Positions 42,193 to 51,019 are shown, numbered from the stretch's first letter. The stretch is 64,000 nucleotides of DNA from Anabaena cylindrica PCC 7122 (GCF_000317695.1 NC_019771.1:4392001-4456000); one strand, 5' to 3'. Numbers and translations: made by a program. The notes: generated from the letters alone by a model not told the origin.

Positions 42193-43761
42193 ATGACAGA
42201 AGCCACTCTGCCAGCTTTAATTCAGCAAATGTTACAACCAGGATTTTATCCCCATGGGGTGACAGAACCAATTCAATTGATTCAAACTCATGTTTCTTAT
42301 GTGTTGCTAACTGGTGATTATGCCTACAAGCTCAAGAAACCAGTGAATTTTGGTTTTTTAGATTATTCGACCTTAGAAAAGCGATCGCATTTTTGTCAGG
42401 AAGAATTGCGGTTAAATCAACGGGGAGCAGGTGAATTATATTTAGAAGTTGTACCTATTGCTTTGGCAGATGAGCAATATCATCTTGGAGATGCAGGAGA
42501 AACTGTTGAATATGCGCTCAAAATGCGTCAGTTTCCCCAAGAATCTCTATTTAGTGAGCTTTTTGCTAAAGGTAAGTTAAATGAGATGCACTTGGAAGAA
42601 TTGGGACGGGTAGTAGCCCAATACCATTCTCAAGCTCAAACGAATGATTACATTCGCAGTTTTGGAGAAATCTCACAAGTGCAGTTGTCTATTAATGAGA
42701 ATTACACACAAACTCAAAATTATATTGGTGGCCCTCAAACTCAAGAACAGTTTGCACAAACAAAAGAATATACTGATAACTTTTTTGCCCAACGTCCAGA
42801 ATTATTTACTAGCAGAATTGCCAATAACTACATACGTGAATGTCATGGTGATTTGCATCTGAGAAATATTGCGCTGTGGCATGACAAAATTATGCTGTTT
42901 GACTGCATTGAATTTAATGAGCCGTTTCGCTTCGTTGATGTCATGTATGATGTGGCGTTTACAGTCATGGATATAGAAGCACGAGGACGTAAAGATTTAG
43001 GTAATGCTTTCTTGAATGCTTATGCTGAACAAACTGGAGATTGGGAGGGTTTGCAAGTATTACCTTTGTATTTAAGCCGTCAAGCTTATGTGCGGGCTAA
43101 AGTGACATCTTTTTTATTAGATGATTCAAGTGTACCTGCAACTGTGAAAGAAGAAGCTGCAAATACAGCATCTGCATATTATCGGCAAGCGTGGGAATAT
43201 ACTAAACCTAGGCAAGGGAAAGTCATTTTGATGTCGGGGTTATCTGGTTCTGGTAAAAGTACAACAGCTAGATATTTAGCCCGTCAACTGGGAGCAGTTC
43301 ATCTGCGTTCTGACGCTGTACGCAAACATTTGGCAGGAATTCCTTTGTTAGAACGTGGTGGTGATGAAATATATACACCAGAAATGACTGAGCAGACTTA
43401 TGATAGGTTGTTGAAACTAGGGATTATATTGGCTAATCAAGGTTGGAGTGTGATTTTAGATGCCAAATACGACCGCCAGCATTTACGAGAAAATGCGATC
43501 GCACAAACCCAAAAACATCAATTACCTCTACAAATTATCCACTGCACAGCACCTCTAGAAGTATTACAAGAGCGTCTTGTTAACCGCACTGGTGATATAG
43601 CTGATGCAACTGCTGATTTATTGGTATCCCAACTTAACCAAGCTGAACCCTTTACAGACAAAGAACAACCCTATATTAAAATATTGGATACAACTCACTC
43701 TCAAGAGGCACAATTACAAGAAATAATTCGTAATGGGCTACGCCCCGCTGCGCTAACGTAA
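42193..43761 (+). CDS. Fused phosphotransferase (APH-like) and P-loop kinase
   Basis: This 522-residue protein has two halves. Residues 1-330 resemble the aminoglycoside phosphotransferase/choline kinase fold: GDYAYKLKKPVNFGFLDYST carries the ATP lysine, and ECHGDLHLRNIALW with FDCIEFNEPFRFVDVMYDVAF are the catalytic loop and metal site. Residues 340-522 are a P-loop nucleotide kinase-like domain (VILMSGLSGSGKSTTARYLA, RSDAVRKHL). Such fusions are known in bacteria as uncharacterised AAA_33 proteins, and the substrates are not known to me. The ATG at 42193 is the only good start. It is a single-gene unit. Confidence 0.83.
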   Translation: MTEATLPALIQQMLQPGFYPHGVTEPIQLIQTHVSYVLLTGDYAYKLKKPVNFGFLDYSTLEKRSHFCQEELRLNQRGAGELYLEVVPIALADEQYHLGDAGETVEYALKMRQFPQESLFSELFAKGKLNEMHLEELGRVVAQYHSQAQTNDYIRSFGEISQVQLSINENYTQTQNYIGGPQTQEQFAQTKEYTDNFFAQRPELFTSRIANNYIRECHGDLHLRNIALWHDKIMLFDCIEFNEPFRFVDVMYDVAFTVMDIEARGRKDLGNAFLNAYAEQTGDWEGLQVLPLYLSRQAYVRAKVTSFLLDDSSVPATVKEEAANTASAYYRQAWEYTKPRQGKVILMSGLSGSGKSTTARYLARQLGAVHLRSDAVRKHLAGIPLLERGGDEIYTPEMTEQTYDRLLKLGIILANQGWSVILDAKYDRQHLRENAIAQTQKHQLPLQIIHCTAPLEVLQERLVNRTGDIADATADLLVSQLNQAEPFTDKEQPYIKILDTTHSQEAQLQEIIRNGLRPAALT

Positions 43762-43806
43762 TTCGTAATTAGGGATATAGATAAAAAGTGATTCTTGTCT
43801 GTATCT

Positions 43807-43914
43807 CGTTCCTAGTCTCTGACTAGGAATGCTATCATAGAGGCTCTGCCTCTACTCTCATTGATAGCGCAGCAAAGCCTTCTACAATTCATTCCCATGC
43901 AGAGTATAGGAACG
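43807..43914. repeat. 108-bp inverted-repeat element with GTTCCTA ends
   Basis: CGTTCCTAGTCTCTGACTAG at the left end matches the complement of the right end, which reads CATTCCCATGCAGAGTATAG and closes with GAACG, at about three quarters of positions. Nested inside are GCTATCA/TGATAGC and GAGGCTCTGCCTC pairs. It is non-coding and looks like a miniature element. Confidence 0.6.
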
Positions 43915-44009
43915 ATAAATTTTCAGTTTGGTGATATGTTTTACGCTAAATTGAATTTTAAACATGAGTTTTTTCTGTTAGAAACTTCCAAATAAAAAAT
44001 ATCCCAAAA

Positions 44010-44092
44010 TTTCTTGTAGTGCAGGACGAAAAGCCTGCTAATAATACAAGGACAGGCAGGATGCCCATCCCACAAGATTGGATAGCGAAGCG
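44010..44092. repeat. Dispersed GC-rich repeat (GCAGGACGAAAAGCCTGC, GGACAGGCAGGATGCCCATCC)
   Basis: Two adjacent palindrome-bearing stretches, GCAGG...CCTGC and GGCAGGATGCC, lie in the gap between two plus-strand genes. The second is a widespread cyanobacterial repeat that translates as GHPACPC in one minus-strand frame, which explains the spurious open frame there. Confidence 0.55.
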
Positions 44093-44213
44093 CTGCTGCA
44101 AGCAGTTCATCTTTTTTGTGGAGTTCTCTTAAGAGTTGCCCGTTCCCTCTGAATGACTTCTTCTGTATCAATTACTTTGACAATTTAAGTTTTGAATTTT
44201 GAATTTTTGCGTT

Positions 44214-44735
44214 ATGGCACCTAACAAAAATATCCTCAGTGAAATATTATCATCTTCGCCAAATTTCTTTTCTCAATTGGTATTCGGTTTCATTTTAACC
44301 ATTATTGCCAATTTTACAGGGGCCTCTCTCATTCTGAGTTTGTTTATAGGGATTATGGGTGGCGTTACTTTAGGATGGTTCACAACAGTAAACGAAAATA
44401 ATCCCCAGATACCAGATGTAGCTTCTAATGATGGCATAGATGCAGCCTTAAAATACTGGTTATTTTTTATGTTTAGCTGTTTATTTTTGGGTTATTCAGC
44501 ACCAATCAGTATCTTATTTGGAGGAATTGCTGCTTTAGGTGGCGGTTGGATTATTGCTTGGTGGAGAAGTAAGGAAACAACTAGAACTCAGCTATTAGAT
44601 GATATTTTAGAAGCAAAAGAAGAAGATATTGACCAACCCAGTCAGAGGACAATTAAAAGGAATAAAAGATTATCTACTCGTCGTTATCGTCGCACTAGTG
44701 GAAGTTTCAATTTTCGGTTTTGGCAAAGAAAGTAA
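44214..44735 (+). CDS. Membrane protein of unknown function
   Basis: The 173-residue product has hydrophobic segments at FFSQLVFGFILTIIANFTGA, LILSLFIGIMGGVTLGW, YWLFFMFSCLFLGYSAPISI and LFGGIAALGGGWIIAWW, so about four membrane helices. An acidic stretch (LLDDILEAKEEDIDQPS) and a strongly basic tail (KRNKRLSTRRYRRTSG) follow, which would be cytoplasmic. ATG 44214 is preferred to 44199 because it begins the ordered part. I do not recognise the family. The next gene starts 57 bp later. Confidence 0.7.
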   Translation: MAPNKNILSEILSSSPNFFSQLVFGFILTIIANFTGASLILSLFIGIMGGVTLGWFTTVNENNPQIPDVASNDGIDAALKYWLFFMFSCLFLGYSAPISILFGGIAALGGGWIIAWWRSKETTRTQLLDDILEAKEEDIDQPSQRTIKRNKRLSTRRYRRTSGSFNFRFWQRK

Positions 44736-44763
44736 TTGAAGGCAGAGGGCAGGTAGGAATTTT

Positions 44764-44791
44764 CCTAATTACGAATTACGAATTACGAATT
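44764..44791. repeat. Heptamer repeat (ACGAATT) before the YdcF-type gene
   Basis: TAATTACGAATTACGAATT units repeat with period 7 right up to the ATG of the YdcF-type gene, so the repeat forms its 5' leader. It is the same unit as in the long array at 50067-50155. Confidence 0.75.
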
Positions 44792-45583
44792 ATGTTTTTA
44801 TATTTTTCTAAACTATTGCCACTGTTTTTTTATCCTTTAGGATTAGCTAGTATCAGCTTGATAGTGGCTTTGGTGACTTTGTGGAAACGTCCACGTATCG
44901 CTGCGATCGCTATTAGTCTATCTTTAATTTTATTACTCCTGTGCAGTAATGCCTGGGTGGCTAAGTCTTTGGTGCGATCGCTAGAATGGCAAAATATCCC
45001 CCTTGCTCAAATACCCAATGCCCAAGCTATCGTGGTATTAGGTGGTGCCACAAAATCAGGTGTGTGGCCTCGTCCGACTGTTGATTTAAGTGAATCGGGA
45101 GATAGGGTTATTTATGCGGCTCAACTCTATCGGCAAAAAAAAGCGCCTACAATCATCTTAAGTGGTGGTCGCATTGATTGGCGTGGTAGTGGTTCCCCAG
45201 AGTCAACAGATATGGCCAGCATTCTCACATCTATTGGCATACCAGCCGAAGTAATAATTGAAGAACCAGATTCTTTAAATACTTATGAAAATGCTGTAAA
45301 TGTCCGTAAAATTCTGGAAACTAGAGGTATAAAACAGGTATTATTAATAACTTCTGCTATGCATATGCCGCGATCGCTCAAAATCTTTCAACGTCAAGGT
45401 ATTGATGTCATTCCTGCACCAACCGACTTTCTAGTTAGCAAAGGCGAATTTCAAGAACTCACCAACACTCCCAAAGCTGCCATACTAAATTTATTACCTG
45501 ATACCAATAATTTGCACCAATTTACCAACGCCTTAAAAGAATATATTGGTAGTTTTATCTACCGTTTACGTGGCTGGTTATAA
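44792..45583 (+). CDS. YdcF/DUF218-family membrane-anchored protein (ElyC/SanA-like)
   Basis: ATG 44792 gives 263 residues. Two hydrophobic helices open the protein (LLPLFFYPLGLASISLIVAL and IAAIAISLSLILLLLCSNAW). The DUF218 domain follows: AIVVLGGATKSGVWPRP, TIILSGGR, TYENAVNVRKILE and LITSAMHMPRSLKIF, with the conserved His/Arg near the end. E. coli members (ElyC, SanA) affect envelope integrity and lipid-carrier metabolism, so a role in cell-envelope polymer assembly is likely. The frame upstream of 44792 is repeat DNA and not part of the gene. Confidence 0.85.
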   Translation: MFLYFSKLLPLFFYPLGLASISLIVALVTLWKRPRIAAIAISLSLILLLLCSNAWVAKSLVRSLEWQNIPLAQIPNAQAIVVLGGATKSGVWPRPTVDLSESGDRVIYAAQLYRQKKAPTIILSGGRIDWRGSGSPESTDMASILTSIGIPAEVIIEEPDSLNTYENAVNVRKILETRGIKQVLLITSAMHMPRSLKIFQRQGIDVIPAPTDFLVSKGEFQELTNTPKAAILNLLPDTNNLHQFTNALKEYIGSFIYRLRGWL

Positions 45584-45591
45584 TTCCTTAC

Positions 45592-45648
45592 CTATTACCT
45601 ATTACCTATTACCTATTACCTATTACCCATTACCCATCACCCATTACC
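45592..45648. repeat. Heptamer tandem repeat (ACCTATT / ACCCATT)
   Basis: About eight units of period 7 (ACCTATT, then ACCCATT, ACCCATC) fill the space between two plus-strand genes and end two bases before the next ATG. Confidence 0.85.
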
Positions 45649-45649
45649 A

Positions 45650-45871
45650 ATGAGTAAAGAATTACCATTTATTGTCCCATCACCTCAATCAGAAGTTGAT
45701 GAAACCTTTAGTAGCTACCAAACAACCCACCAGTTTTATCATGAAGTTCAAACACGTTCTGAATTTGAGCTTCATTGCCAATGGTATTACAAAACCGCAG
45801 CCCAAAATCGCAGAGACTTAGAAAAAATGCGCGGCGAACTGAATATTATGCAGTGGTTTTGTCGCCGCTAA
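45650..45871 (+). CDS. Small conserved-looking cyanobacterial protein
   Basis: This 73-residue protein (MSKELPFIVPSPQSEVDETF) has a helical C-terminal half, FHCQWY-like ELHCQWYYKTAAQNRRDLEKM and ending IMQWFCRR. Composition and codon use match neighbours, and it fills the space cleanly, so it is probably real. The ATG follows directly after a heptamer repeat. I do not know the family. Confidence 0.65.
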   Translation: MSKELPFIVPSPQSEVDETFSSYQTTHQFYHEVQTRSEFELHCQWYYKTAAQNRRDLEKMRGELNIMQWFCRR

Positions 45872-45940
45872 TAAATGAGTTAAAAACTGAAAATCAAAAG
45901 CCAAACCTCAAGGGGATTTCACTCCTGACTCCTCCCGTAT

Positions 45941-46213
45941 TTAAATAACTTCTAATTCATCCTCGCGTAAATGAGCTTTAAATTTTTTACTAAACTGGAC
46001 TAAAAGCGGAAAATTAGCACTCACAGGTCTACCTTGCCATTGGGTGACAATAGCAGCAATTTCGCCTTCTGTACCTTTGAGATCAAAAGCCTGGCTGCGA
46101 TGCTCAGGGTGATGATAAACTATAACCGACTCTTTAACGCGGACGCGATCGCCAACTTTCATAACATTATTTATACCTAGCTTTTGCTCTTCCACAACTA
46201 TCTCCACAGCCAT
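45941..46213 (-). CDS. ftrV: Ferredoxin-thioredoxin reductase, variable chain
   Basis: The sequence VMKVGDRVRVKESVIVYHHP followed by EHRSQAFDLKGTEGE and QWQGRPVSANFPLLVQFSKKFKAHLRE is the SH3-like variable subunit of ferredoxin-thioredoxin reductase. With the catalytic chain (not in this window) it passes photosynthetic electrons to thioredoxin. The core family protein would start at MKVGD (46162); the longer form from 46213 adds 17 residues, and neither start has a strong ribosome site. It stands alone. Confidence 0.9.
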   Translation of the reverse strand: MAVEIVVEEQKLGINNVMKVGDRVRVKESVIVYHHPEHRSQAFDLKGTEGEIAAIVTQWQGRPVSANFPLLVQFSKKFKAHLREDELEVI

Positions 46214-46353
46214 GACTCATTGTATCTATTGAAGGTAGACGATTACTGTTACCAAGAGTCAGATGGCCATCTTCAGCGCCAAGCGGACTCAATGACTAAA
46301 ATTGCCTCGCCTGGTTGATTTTACCATATCTCGGCAATGGCGAAATATTTAGC

Positions 46354-48312
46354 TTATTTGCGTTCAGGGCAGATTGTTTGTACATTTTGGGGAAGTTGCC
46401 GACAAATCCGCCCAAAAGATTGGGGATCTAGTTGCAACCAAGCAAATAAACCCAGACCTGTACCCCCTATCAGTAAAGCCAACAATCCGCCCACCATCAC
46501 CAGATGCTTACCCAAATTTGTTTGTTTGACTGGAGTGGGTATTGATTCTTCAGTCAGATCCAGATTCAACAAAGCTTGTGAACTGTCTGCCAATTCTACT
46601 TCTGGAACTTCTATTTCTGAAGTTTCAATTTTTGGTGCTGTTATTACCAATTCCTTTGTTTCAACAGGTTCTAAGACCATTGGTGCAGGTGTAATTGGCA
46701 CCAAATATGCTTGGGAGATCCGGCAAAGAGTTAGCACAACTGATGTATTATCTTGACCATTTTTTTCATTTGCCAGCTTTACCCATTTCTGGGCAGCATC
46801 TTCCACAGACAGCCTACCTGTTAATACTGGAATAGCGTAATCACGCCAAGATTTTTCTACCCAATTATGATCACTTAAACCATCGGAACAAAGTAACAAA
46901 ATTCCGTCTTCTTCTAAAATAAATCGCTGGATGGAAAAGTGCAGAGATTCGGCTTCTTTGGTTCCTAATGCTTGGGTAAGGGCATTAGCATTGGGTATTT
47001 GCATTGCTTGACGATATAAACTTTGTCCCAGTTGGACTTCCCTCGTTGCTAAATCATCATCTATTGTTAGTAATTGGCAATAGTTGGGAGTTATCCAATA
47101 AGCACGACTATCACCAACATTAGCTACATAAAGTTCATGAGTATTGTCTGATTCCCACCCAGCATTTGTTACAATTCGTTGCGGTAATTGTATCGCCATG
47201 ACTAAAGTCGTCGCCATGCGTTCTCTACCTTGGCGGTTTTGTTCGTCATTGCGTGACCAAATCATATTATTCACCACTCGCAAACTGGCTTCTAGTTGTT
47301 GCTGCAACAAATCAGGTGAAATTACTTCTTTTTGTTCTGCTACATCTTTTAACCAGGCACGGATTTGCAACTTCAGCGATTGCACTGCCAATTGACTAGC
47401 AACTTCACCACCTTCATGTCCGTCAATGCCATCACAAACAATTGATAATTTGGCCTGTAAATATTTATCTACATCACTAGAATCACTGGGGTAGCAGGCA
47501 TCCTCATTATGTTTCATAATAGGGCCTGTATTTGTCACTCCTGCGATCGTTTGCATTAATGGCAATTCTGCTGCTGATGCTAACAACAGTTCATTGAGTT
47601 GATTGCTAATTGTTGCTAAATCTACTTGACTGTGGCACATTTTCTGGATGATGTTGCCTAAGCCTGTAGCAATTTCTGCTTTTGCCACTAATACCCACGA
47701 CAGCCAAGATTCGCCCAAATCTTGTAAAGTTAGTTTTTCTGATGTTTGGTGCAGTTCTAAAAGGCGTACACACCAACCTTGAACACGTAAATTAGCTGGT
47801 GATAGCAAGCTTGCCGCTACTCCCAATTCTGATAAAGGTGTCCACAGTTGGAGAATTTGCCATAGCCAGTACAGCTGTCTGACTGCTTTTGCTTCTTCCC
47901 AAACTGAGGTAATGATGGGGTAGAAATTTCCTGTTTCATCTATAGGCGCATTTTCTAACAGCAGAATATCATGGGTGTCTTCTGTTGAAGAACTAGTAAA
48001 TCCGTAAGGTTGAGGGATGTGTAAGCGTTCTGAATATAATTTTAGGTAGGGAATAACTTCTGGGGGTATTTCTGAGGGTATTTCTGGTGGTAGTGCTGGT
48101 TGAGTATCTAGCCAAATCTGCTGTGTAATTACTTCATATCTATCTGCAATCTTGGTGTGAGGGAGTATTTTTGCTGCTACTGGGCCGGTTGCCCAAACAT
48201 AGCGGTAAGTTAGAGGAGTTCGACAACTGGCACAAACTTTATCTCCCACAGAGTTAATCGGTTGATTACAGTCTGGATTTGGACAATGAATGATCTGTTG
48301 AGTAGAAAGCAT
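46354..48312 (-). CDS. PP2C-type protein phosphatase with zinc ribbon and C-terminal membrane anchor
   Basis: The 652-residue protein opens with a four-cysteine ribbon (CPNPDC and CASCRTPL). A region of about 220 residues of unknown fold follows. The PP2C/SpoIIE-like domain starts near AGVTNTGPIMKHNEDACYPS and includes VCDGIDGHEGGEVAS (metal-binding Asp-Gly), ATTLVMAIQLP, YVANVGDSRAYWI and LLLCSDGLSDHN with GQDNTSVVL. A single membrane helix (HLVMVGGLLALLIGGTGLGLF) near residue 620 precedes a short tail. It would dephosphorylate Ser/Thr proteins near the inner membrane, probably opposing Hanks-type kinases. No kinase is adjacent. Confidence 0.87.
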   Translation of the reverse strand: MLSTQQIIHCPNPDCNQPINSVGDKVCASCRTPLTYRYVWATGPVAAKILPHTKIADRYEVITQQIWLDTQPALPPEIPSEIPPEVIPYLKLYSERLHIPQPYGFTSSSTEDTHDILLLENAPIDETGNFYPIITSVWEEAKAVRQLYWLWQILQLWTPLSELGVAASLLSPANLRVQGWCVRLLELHQTSEKLTLQDLGESWLSWVLVAKAEIATGLGNIIQKMCHSQVDLATISNQLNELLLASAAELPLMQTIAGVTNTGPIMKHNEDACYPSDSSDVDKYLQAKLSIVCDGIDGHEGGEVASQLAVQSLKLQIRAWLKDVAEQKEVISPDLLQQQLEASLRVVNNMIWSRNDEQNRQGRERMATTLVMAIQLPQRIVTNAGWESDNTHELYVANVGDSRAYWITPNYCQLLTIDDDLATREVQLGQSLYRQAMQIPNANALTQALGTKEAESLHFSIQRFILEEDGILLLCSDGLSDHNWVEKSWRDYAIPVLTGRLSVEDAAQKWVKLANEKNGQDNTSVVLTLCRISQAYLVPITPAPMVLEPVETKELVITAPKIETSEIEVPEVELADSSQALLNLDLTEESIPTPVKQTNLGKHLVMVGGLLALLIGGTGLGLFAWLQLDPQSFGRICRQLPQNVQTICPERK

Positions 48313-48541
48313 AATTGTATAAATTATAAAGAATAAATTTACGTTAAATTAATGTATCAATGAACGGAACACCGCAATAGACTATATTTTTATAACCTTG
48401 GTGAAGACTTGTTACTTAAATTTAATCAAAAATTTGGTTGTTCGAGATAGCAAGTTTTGATTTCAGTAAATTGTCAGTGTCTGATTGTATCTAACTTTAG
48501 ATATGGATTTGTTAATTGAATGAGGTGTCTAGGATGACGCT

Positions 48542-48976
48542 ATGCCAACTTTTACTGTAATTTGGCTACTGGCAGGATCGGTTTTGTGTTTAATGGAACT
48601 TTTTCTGCCAACGGCTTTTGTGGAATTCATGATGGGAATTAGTGCCTTTGTCGTGGCGCTATTGTCTTACTTGGGTTTGGGGAATGTATGGCTGCAAGTT
48701 GTTATTTGGCTGTTGTTTTCTAGTTTGCTGGTTGTTTTTTCCCGCAGGTTTCTGCAACCACAGCGACTCAAGTCCAAAATTACTGATGCAGTGATAGGAG
48801 AAACTTTAACAGAAATTCCGGTGGGACAAACAGGTCGGGTATTATACGAGGGAAATTCTTGGCGAGCAAGATGTGATGATGACAAACTCAGCGTACCACC
48901 ATATCAAAGAGTTTATGTTGTTAGACGAGAAGGGACAACGTTGATTGTGATGCCAGAAAATATTTTGCATTCGTAG
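48542..48976 (+). CDS. NfeD-family membrane protein
   Basis: This 144-residue protein has two to three hydrophobic segments (VIWLLAGSVLCLMELFLPT, FMMGISAFVVALLSYLGLG, LQVVIWLLFSSLLVVF) and a C-terminal OB-fold (VGQTGRVLYEGNSWRARCDDD). That is the short NfeD type that works with stomatin-like proteins in membrane quality control. ATG 48542 follows AGGATGACGCT. The stomatin gene is 37 bp downstream, the usual arrangement. Confidence 0.9.
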   Translation: MPTFTVIWLLAGSVLCLMELFLPTAFVEFMMGISAFVVALLSYLGLGNVWLQVVIWLLFSSLLVVFSRRFLQPQRLKSKITDAVIGETLTEIPVGQTGRVLYEGNSWRARCDDDKLSVPPYQRVYVVRREGTTLIVMPENILHS

Positions 48977-49013
48977 TTCTGAAATTTACTCACTACTCAG
49001 GAGAGTTAGCAAA

Positions 49014-50021
49014 ATGAATGAGTTTTTATTGTTACTTGCTTTAACGTTTGGTGGTGGTACTGTGATATTCAAGTCGGTGAGGGTGATTAATCAGGGTGAT
49101 GAAGTCTTGGTGCAAAGTTTGGGTCGTTATAAGGAAAAACTGGGGCCTGGCTTGAAATTTATTAATCCTTTTTTAGATAGCATTGTTTACAAACAAACTA
49201 TTAGAGAAAAGGTTTTAGATATTCCGCCACAGCAATGTATTACTCGTGACAATGTTTCTATCAGTGTTGATGCGGTTGTTTACTGGCGAATTGTTGATTT
49301 GGAGAAAGCTTACTATAAGGTGGAGAATCTCCAGGCGGCAATGGTGAACTTGGTGCTGACGCAAATTCGCTCGGAAATGGGACAATTGGAGTTGGATCAA
49401 ACTTTTACTGCCCGCACCCAAATTAATGAACTGCTGTTAAGGGAATTAGATATTTCTACTGATCCTTGGGGTGTGAAAGTTACGCGGGTGGAATTGAGAG
49501 ATATTGTCCCGTCTAAGGCAGTGCAAGAATCAATGGAGATGCAAATGACGGCGGAAAGGCGTAAACGTGCCTTAATTTTAACTTCTGAAGGAGATAGAGA
49601 ATCTGCCGTTAATAGTGCGAGGGGTAAGGCTGATGCCCAACTTTTGGATGCAGAAGCCCGTCAAAAATCGGTGGTTTTGCAAGCGGAAGCAGAACAGAAG
49701 GCGATTGTGTTAAAAGCCCAAGCGGAACGCCAGCAACAGGTTCTCAGGGCGCAAGCGATCGCAGAATCAGCAGAAATCATTTCCCAGAAAATCAAAAACA
49801 ATCCAGATGCTTACAAAGCGGTGGAAGTGATGTTTGCTTTAGGTTATCTGGATATGGGCGCAGCAATTGGTAAAAGCGATAGTAGTAAGGTGATGTTTAT
49901 TGATCCTCGCACTATTCCCGCTGCTTTTGAGGGTATGCGCTCTATTGTCTCCGATGTACCCACCGATTCTAATCCCCTATTTGGTAGAGAAATTCCCAGA
50001 GATAATAACCGCGCCAGTTAA
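49014..50021 (+). CDS. Stomatin/SPFH (band 7) membrane protein
   Basis: This 335-residue protein has one N-terminal membrane helix (LLLLALTFGGGTVIFKSV) and an SPFH domain: VLVQSLGRYKEKLGPGLKFINP, DIPPQQCITRDNVSISVDAVVYW and MQMTAERRKRALILTSEGDRE. A long alanine/glutamine-rich coiled coil (AEARQKSVVLQAEAEQKAI) follows. Such proteins form oligomers at membrane microdomains and regulate proteases or channels. It is the second gene of the nfeD-stomatin operon. AGGAGAGTTAGCAAA precedes the ATG. Confidence 0.93.
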   Translation: MNEFLLLLALTFGGGTVIFKSVRVINQGDEVLVQSLGRYKEKLGPGLKFINPFLDSIVYKQTIREKVLDIPPQQCITRDNVSISVDAVVYWRIVDLEKAYYKVENLQAAMVNLVLTQIRSEMGQLELDQTFTARTQINELLLRELDISTDPWGVKVTRVELRDIVPSKAVQESMEMQMTAERRKRALILTSEGDRESAVNSARGKADAQLLDAEARQKSVVLQAEAEQKAIVLKAQAERQQQVLRAQAIAESAEIISQKIKNNPDAYKAVEVMFALGYLDMGAAIGKSDSSKVMFIDPRTIPAAFEGMRSIVSDVPTDSNPLFGREIPRDNNRAS

Positions 50022-50066
50022 AAGAGGGAACGGGGGAGATGAGGCAGATCAGGAGGTTAGTAACCC

Positions 50067-50155
50067 AATTACGAATTACGAATTACGAATTACGAATTAC
50101 GAATTACGAATTACGAATTACGAATTACGAATTACGAATTACGAATTACGAATTA
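50067..50155. repeat. Twelve-copy heptanucleotide tandem array (ACGAATT)
   Basis: Exactly 12 consecutive ACGAATT units run from 50071 to 50154, with partial AATT at the left. Because period 7 times 3 gives 21 bases, all frames read repeated peptides such as ITNYELR. It is the longest short tandem repeat in the window. Its end overlaps the last two codons and stop of the minus-strand Fur gene. Confidence 0.95.
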
Positions 50156-50547
50156 TCAATTCCTTGATTTATCTGGCATTGGTTACACAAACCAAAAAAT
50201 TCTAGGGTGTGGTAAAACACTTTAAATTTATGGCTGGACTGTAACTCGATTTCTAGTTCATGGACGGGACATTGATGAATTGGTATGGAGATACCGCATT
50301 GTAGGCAAGTTAGGTGATGTTTATCTTGCTGGGTTAGGCTGTAGAGGGCTTCACCGTTAGCCAAAGTCCGTACTTGTACTTTACCTTCAAGTTTGAGGGC
50401 TTCCAGTGAACGGTAAACTGTTGCTAAACCCATGTTTTGACTACGGTTACGTAGTTCTATGTACATATCTTGTGCGGAAATACCTTGTTTAATGTTTTTT
50501 AACAGGGTTAAAATCCGGTCTTGACTGCGGGTGCGTATGGCTCTCAT
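50146..50547 (-). CDS. Fur-family metalloregulator, probably Zur (FurB)
   Basis: This 133-residue protein has the Fur winged helix (RILTLLKNIKQGISAQDMYI, LATVYRSLEALKLEGKVQV) and two structural zinc CxxC pairs, CLQCG and CNQC. The HHLTCLQCGISIPIHQCPVH region holds the regulatory metal ligands. From memory it is closest to Anabaena FurB, which acts as Zur and controls zinc uptake; FurA or PerR identity is less likely but not excluded. It is divergent from purS. The stop codon and last two codons lie inside the ACGAATT array. Confidence 0.88.
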   Translation of the reverse strand: MRAIRTRSQDRILTLLKNIKQGISAQDMYIELRNRSQNMGLATVYRSLEALKLEGKVQVRTLANGEALYSLTQQDKHHLTCLQCGISIPIHQCPVHELEIELQSSHKFKVFYHTLEFFGLCNQCQINQGIDNS

Positions 50548-50740
50548 ACCAATTTTATTTTAGATTTTAGATTGGGAATATATTAGTATCATAGATAACT
50601 ATTAAAAACTAGTATCTGTAGATTACACGTTTTTTATTCACTAACTGATAGATTAACTCTAGCGGCTGTGTGATTATATTTTCACCCAGTGGGGGCAAAA
50701 AGTTATAGTATAGCGATCGCAGCATTCAGCAAAAAGCCTA

Positions 50741-51019
50741 ATGCAAAGGAAGTATCTAGCTAAAGTTTTCGTAACGCTTCGTCCTTCGGTCTTAGACCCC
50801 GCTGGTGTGGCTGTACAATCTGGCCTGAAGCAAATGGGATTCGACAACGTTGAACAAGTGCGTATTGGCAAGTACATGGAAGTCACTATTATCTCACCTG
50901 ATGAGACGAAAGCACGTCAAGACATGAATCAAATATGTGACCAAATGTTAGCAAATCCAGTGATAGAAAATTATCGCTTTGATTTGATTGAAGTTGAATC
51001 ACAAACTGGTGTTTTTTAG
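50741..51019 (+). CDS. purS: Phosphoribosylformylglycinamidine synthase subunit PurS
   Basis: This 92-residue protein is the small scaffold subunit that links PurL and PurQ in the fourth step of purine synthesis. KVFVTLRPSVLDPAGVAVQ and ICDQMLANPVIENYRFDLIE are the family signatures. It precedes purQ on the same strand with a 107-bp gap filled by heptamer repeats. purL is not in the window. Confidence 0.94.
   Translation: MQRKYLAKVFVTLRPSVLDPAGVAVQSGLKQMGFDNVEQVRIGKYMEVTIISPDETKARQDMNQICDQMLANPVIENYRFDLIEVESQTGVF

Noticed and set aside
43941..44171. Minus-strand 76-residue open frame
   Set aside because: Its middle (GHPACPC) is the translation of a known type of dispersed GC-rich repeat; no start signal.
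46337..46756. 139-residue plus-strand frame opposite the PP2C gene
   Set aside because: It is antisense to the phosphatase C-terminus with no domain signal.
50067..50155. CRISPR-like array
   Set aside because: The repeat unit is seven bases with no spacers, so it is a short tandem repeat and not a CRISPR. No cas genes are present in the window.
49900..50205. Plus-strand open frame reading repeated ITNYELR
   Set aside because: It is the heptamer array read as protein, overlapping the stomatin 3' end and the Fur gene; no ribosome site.
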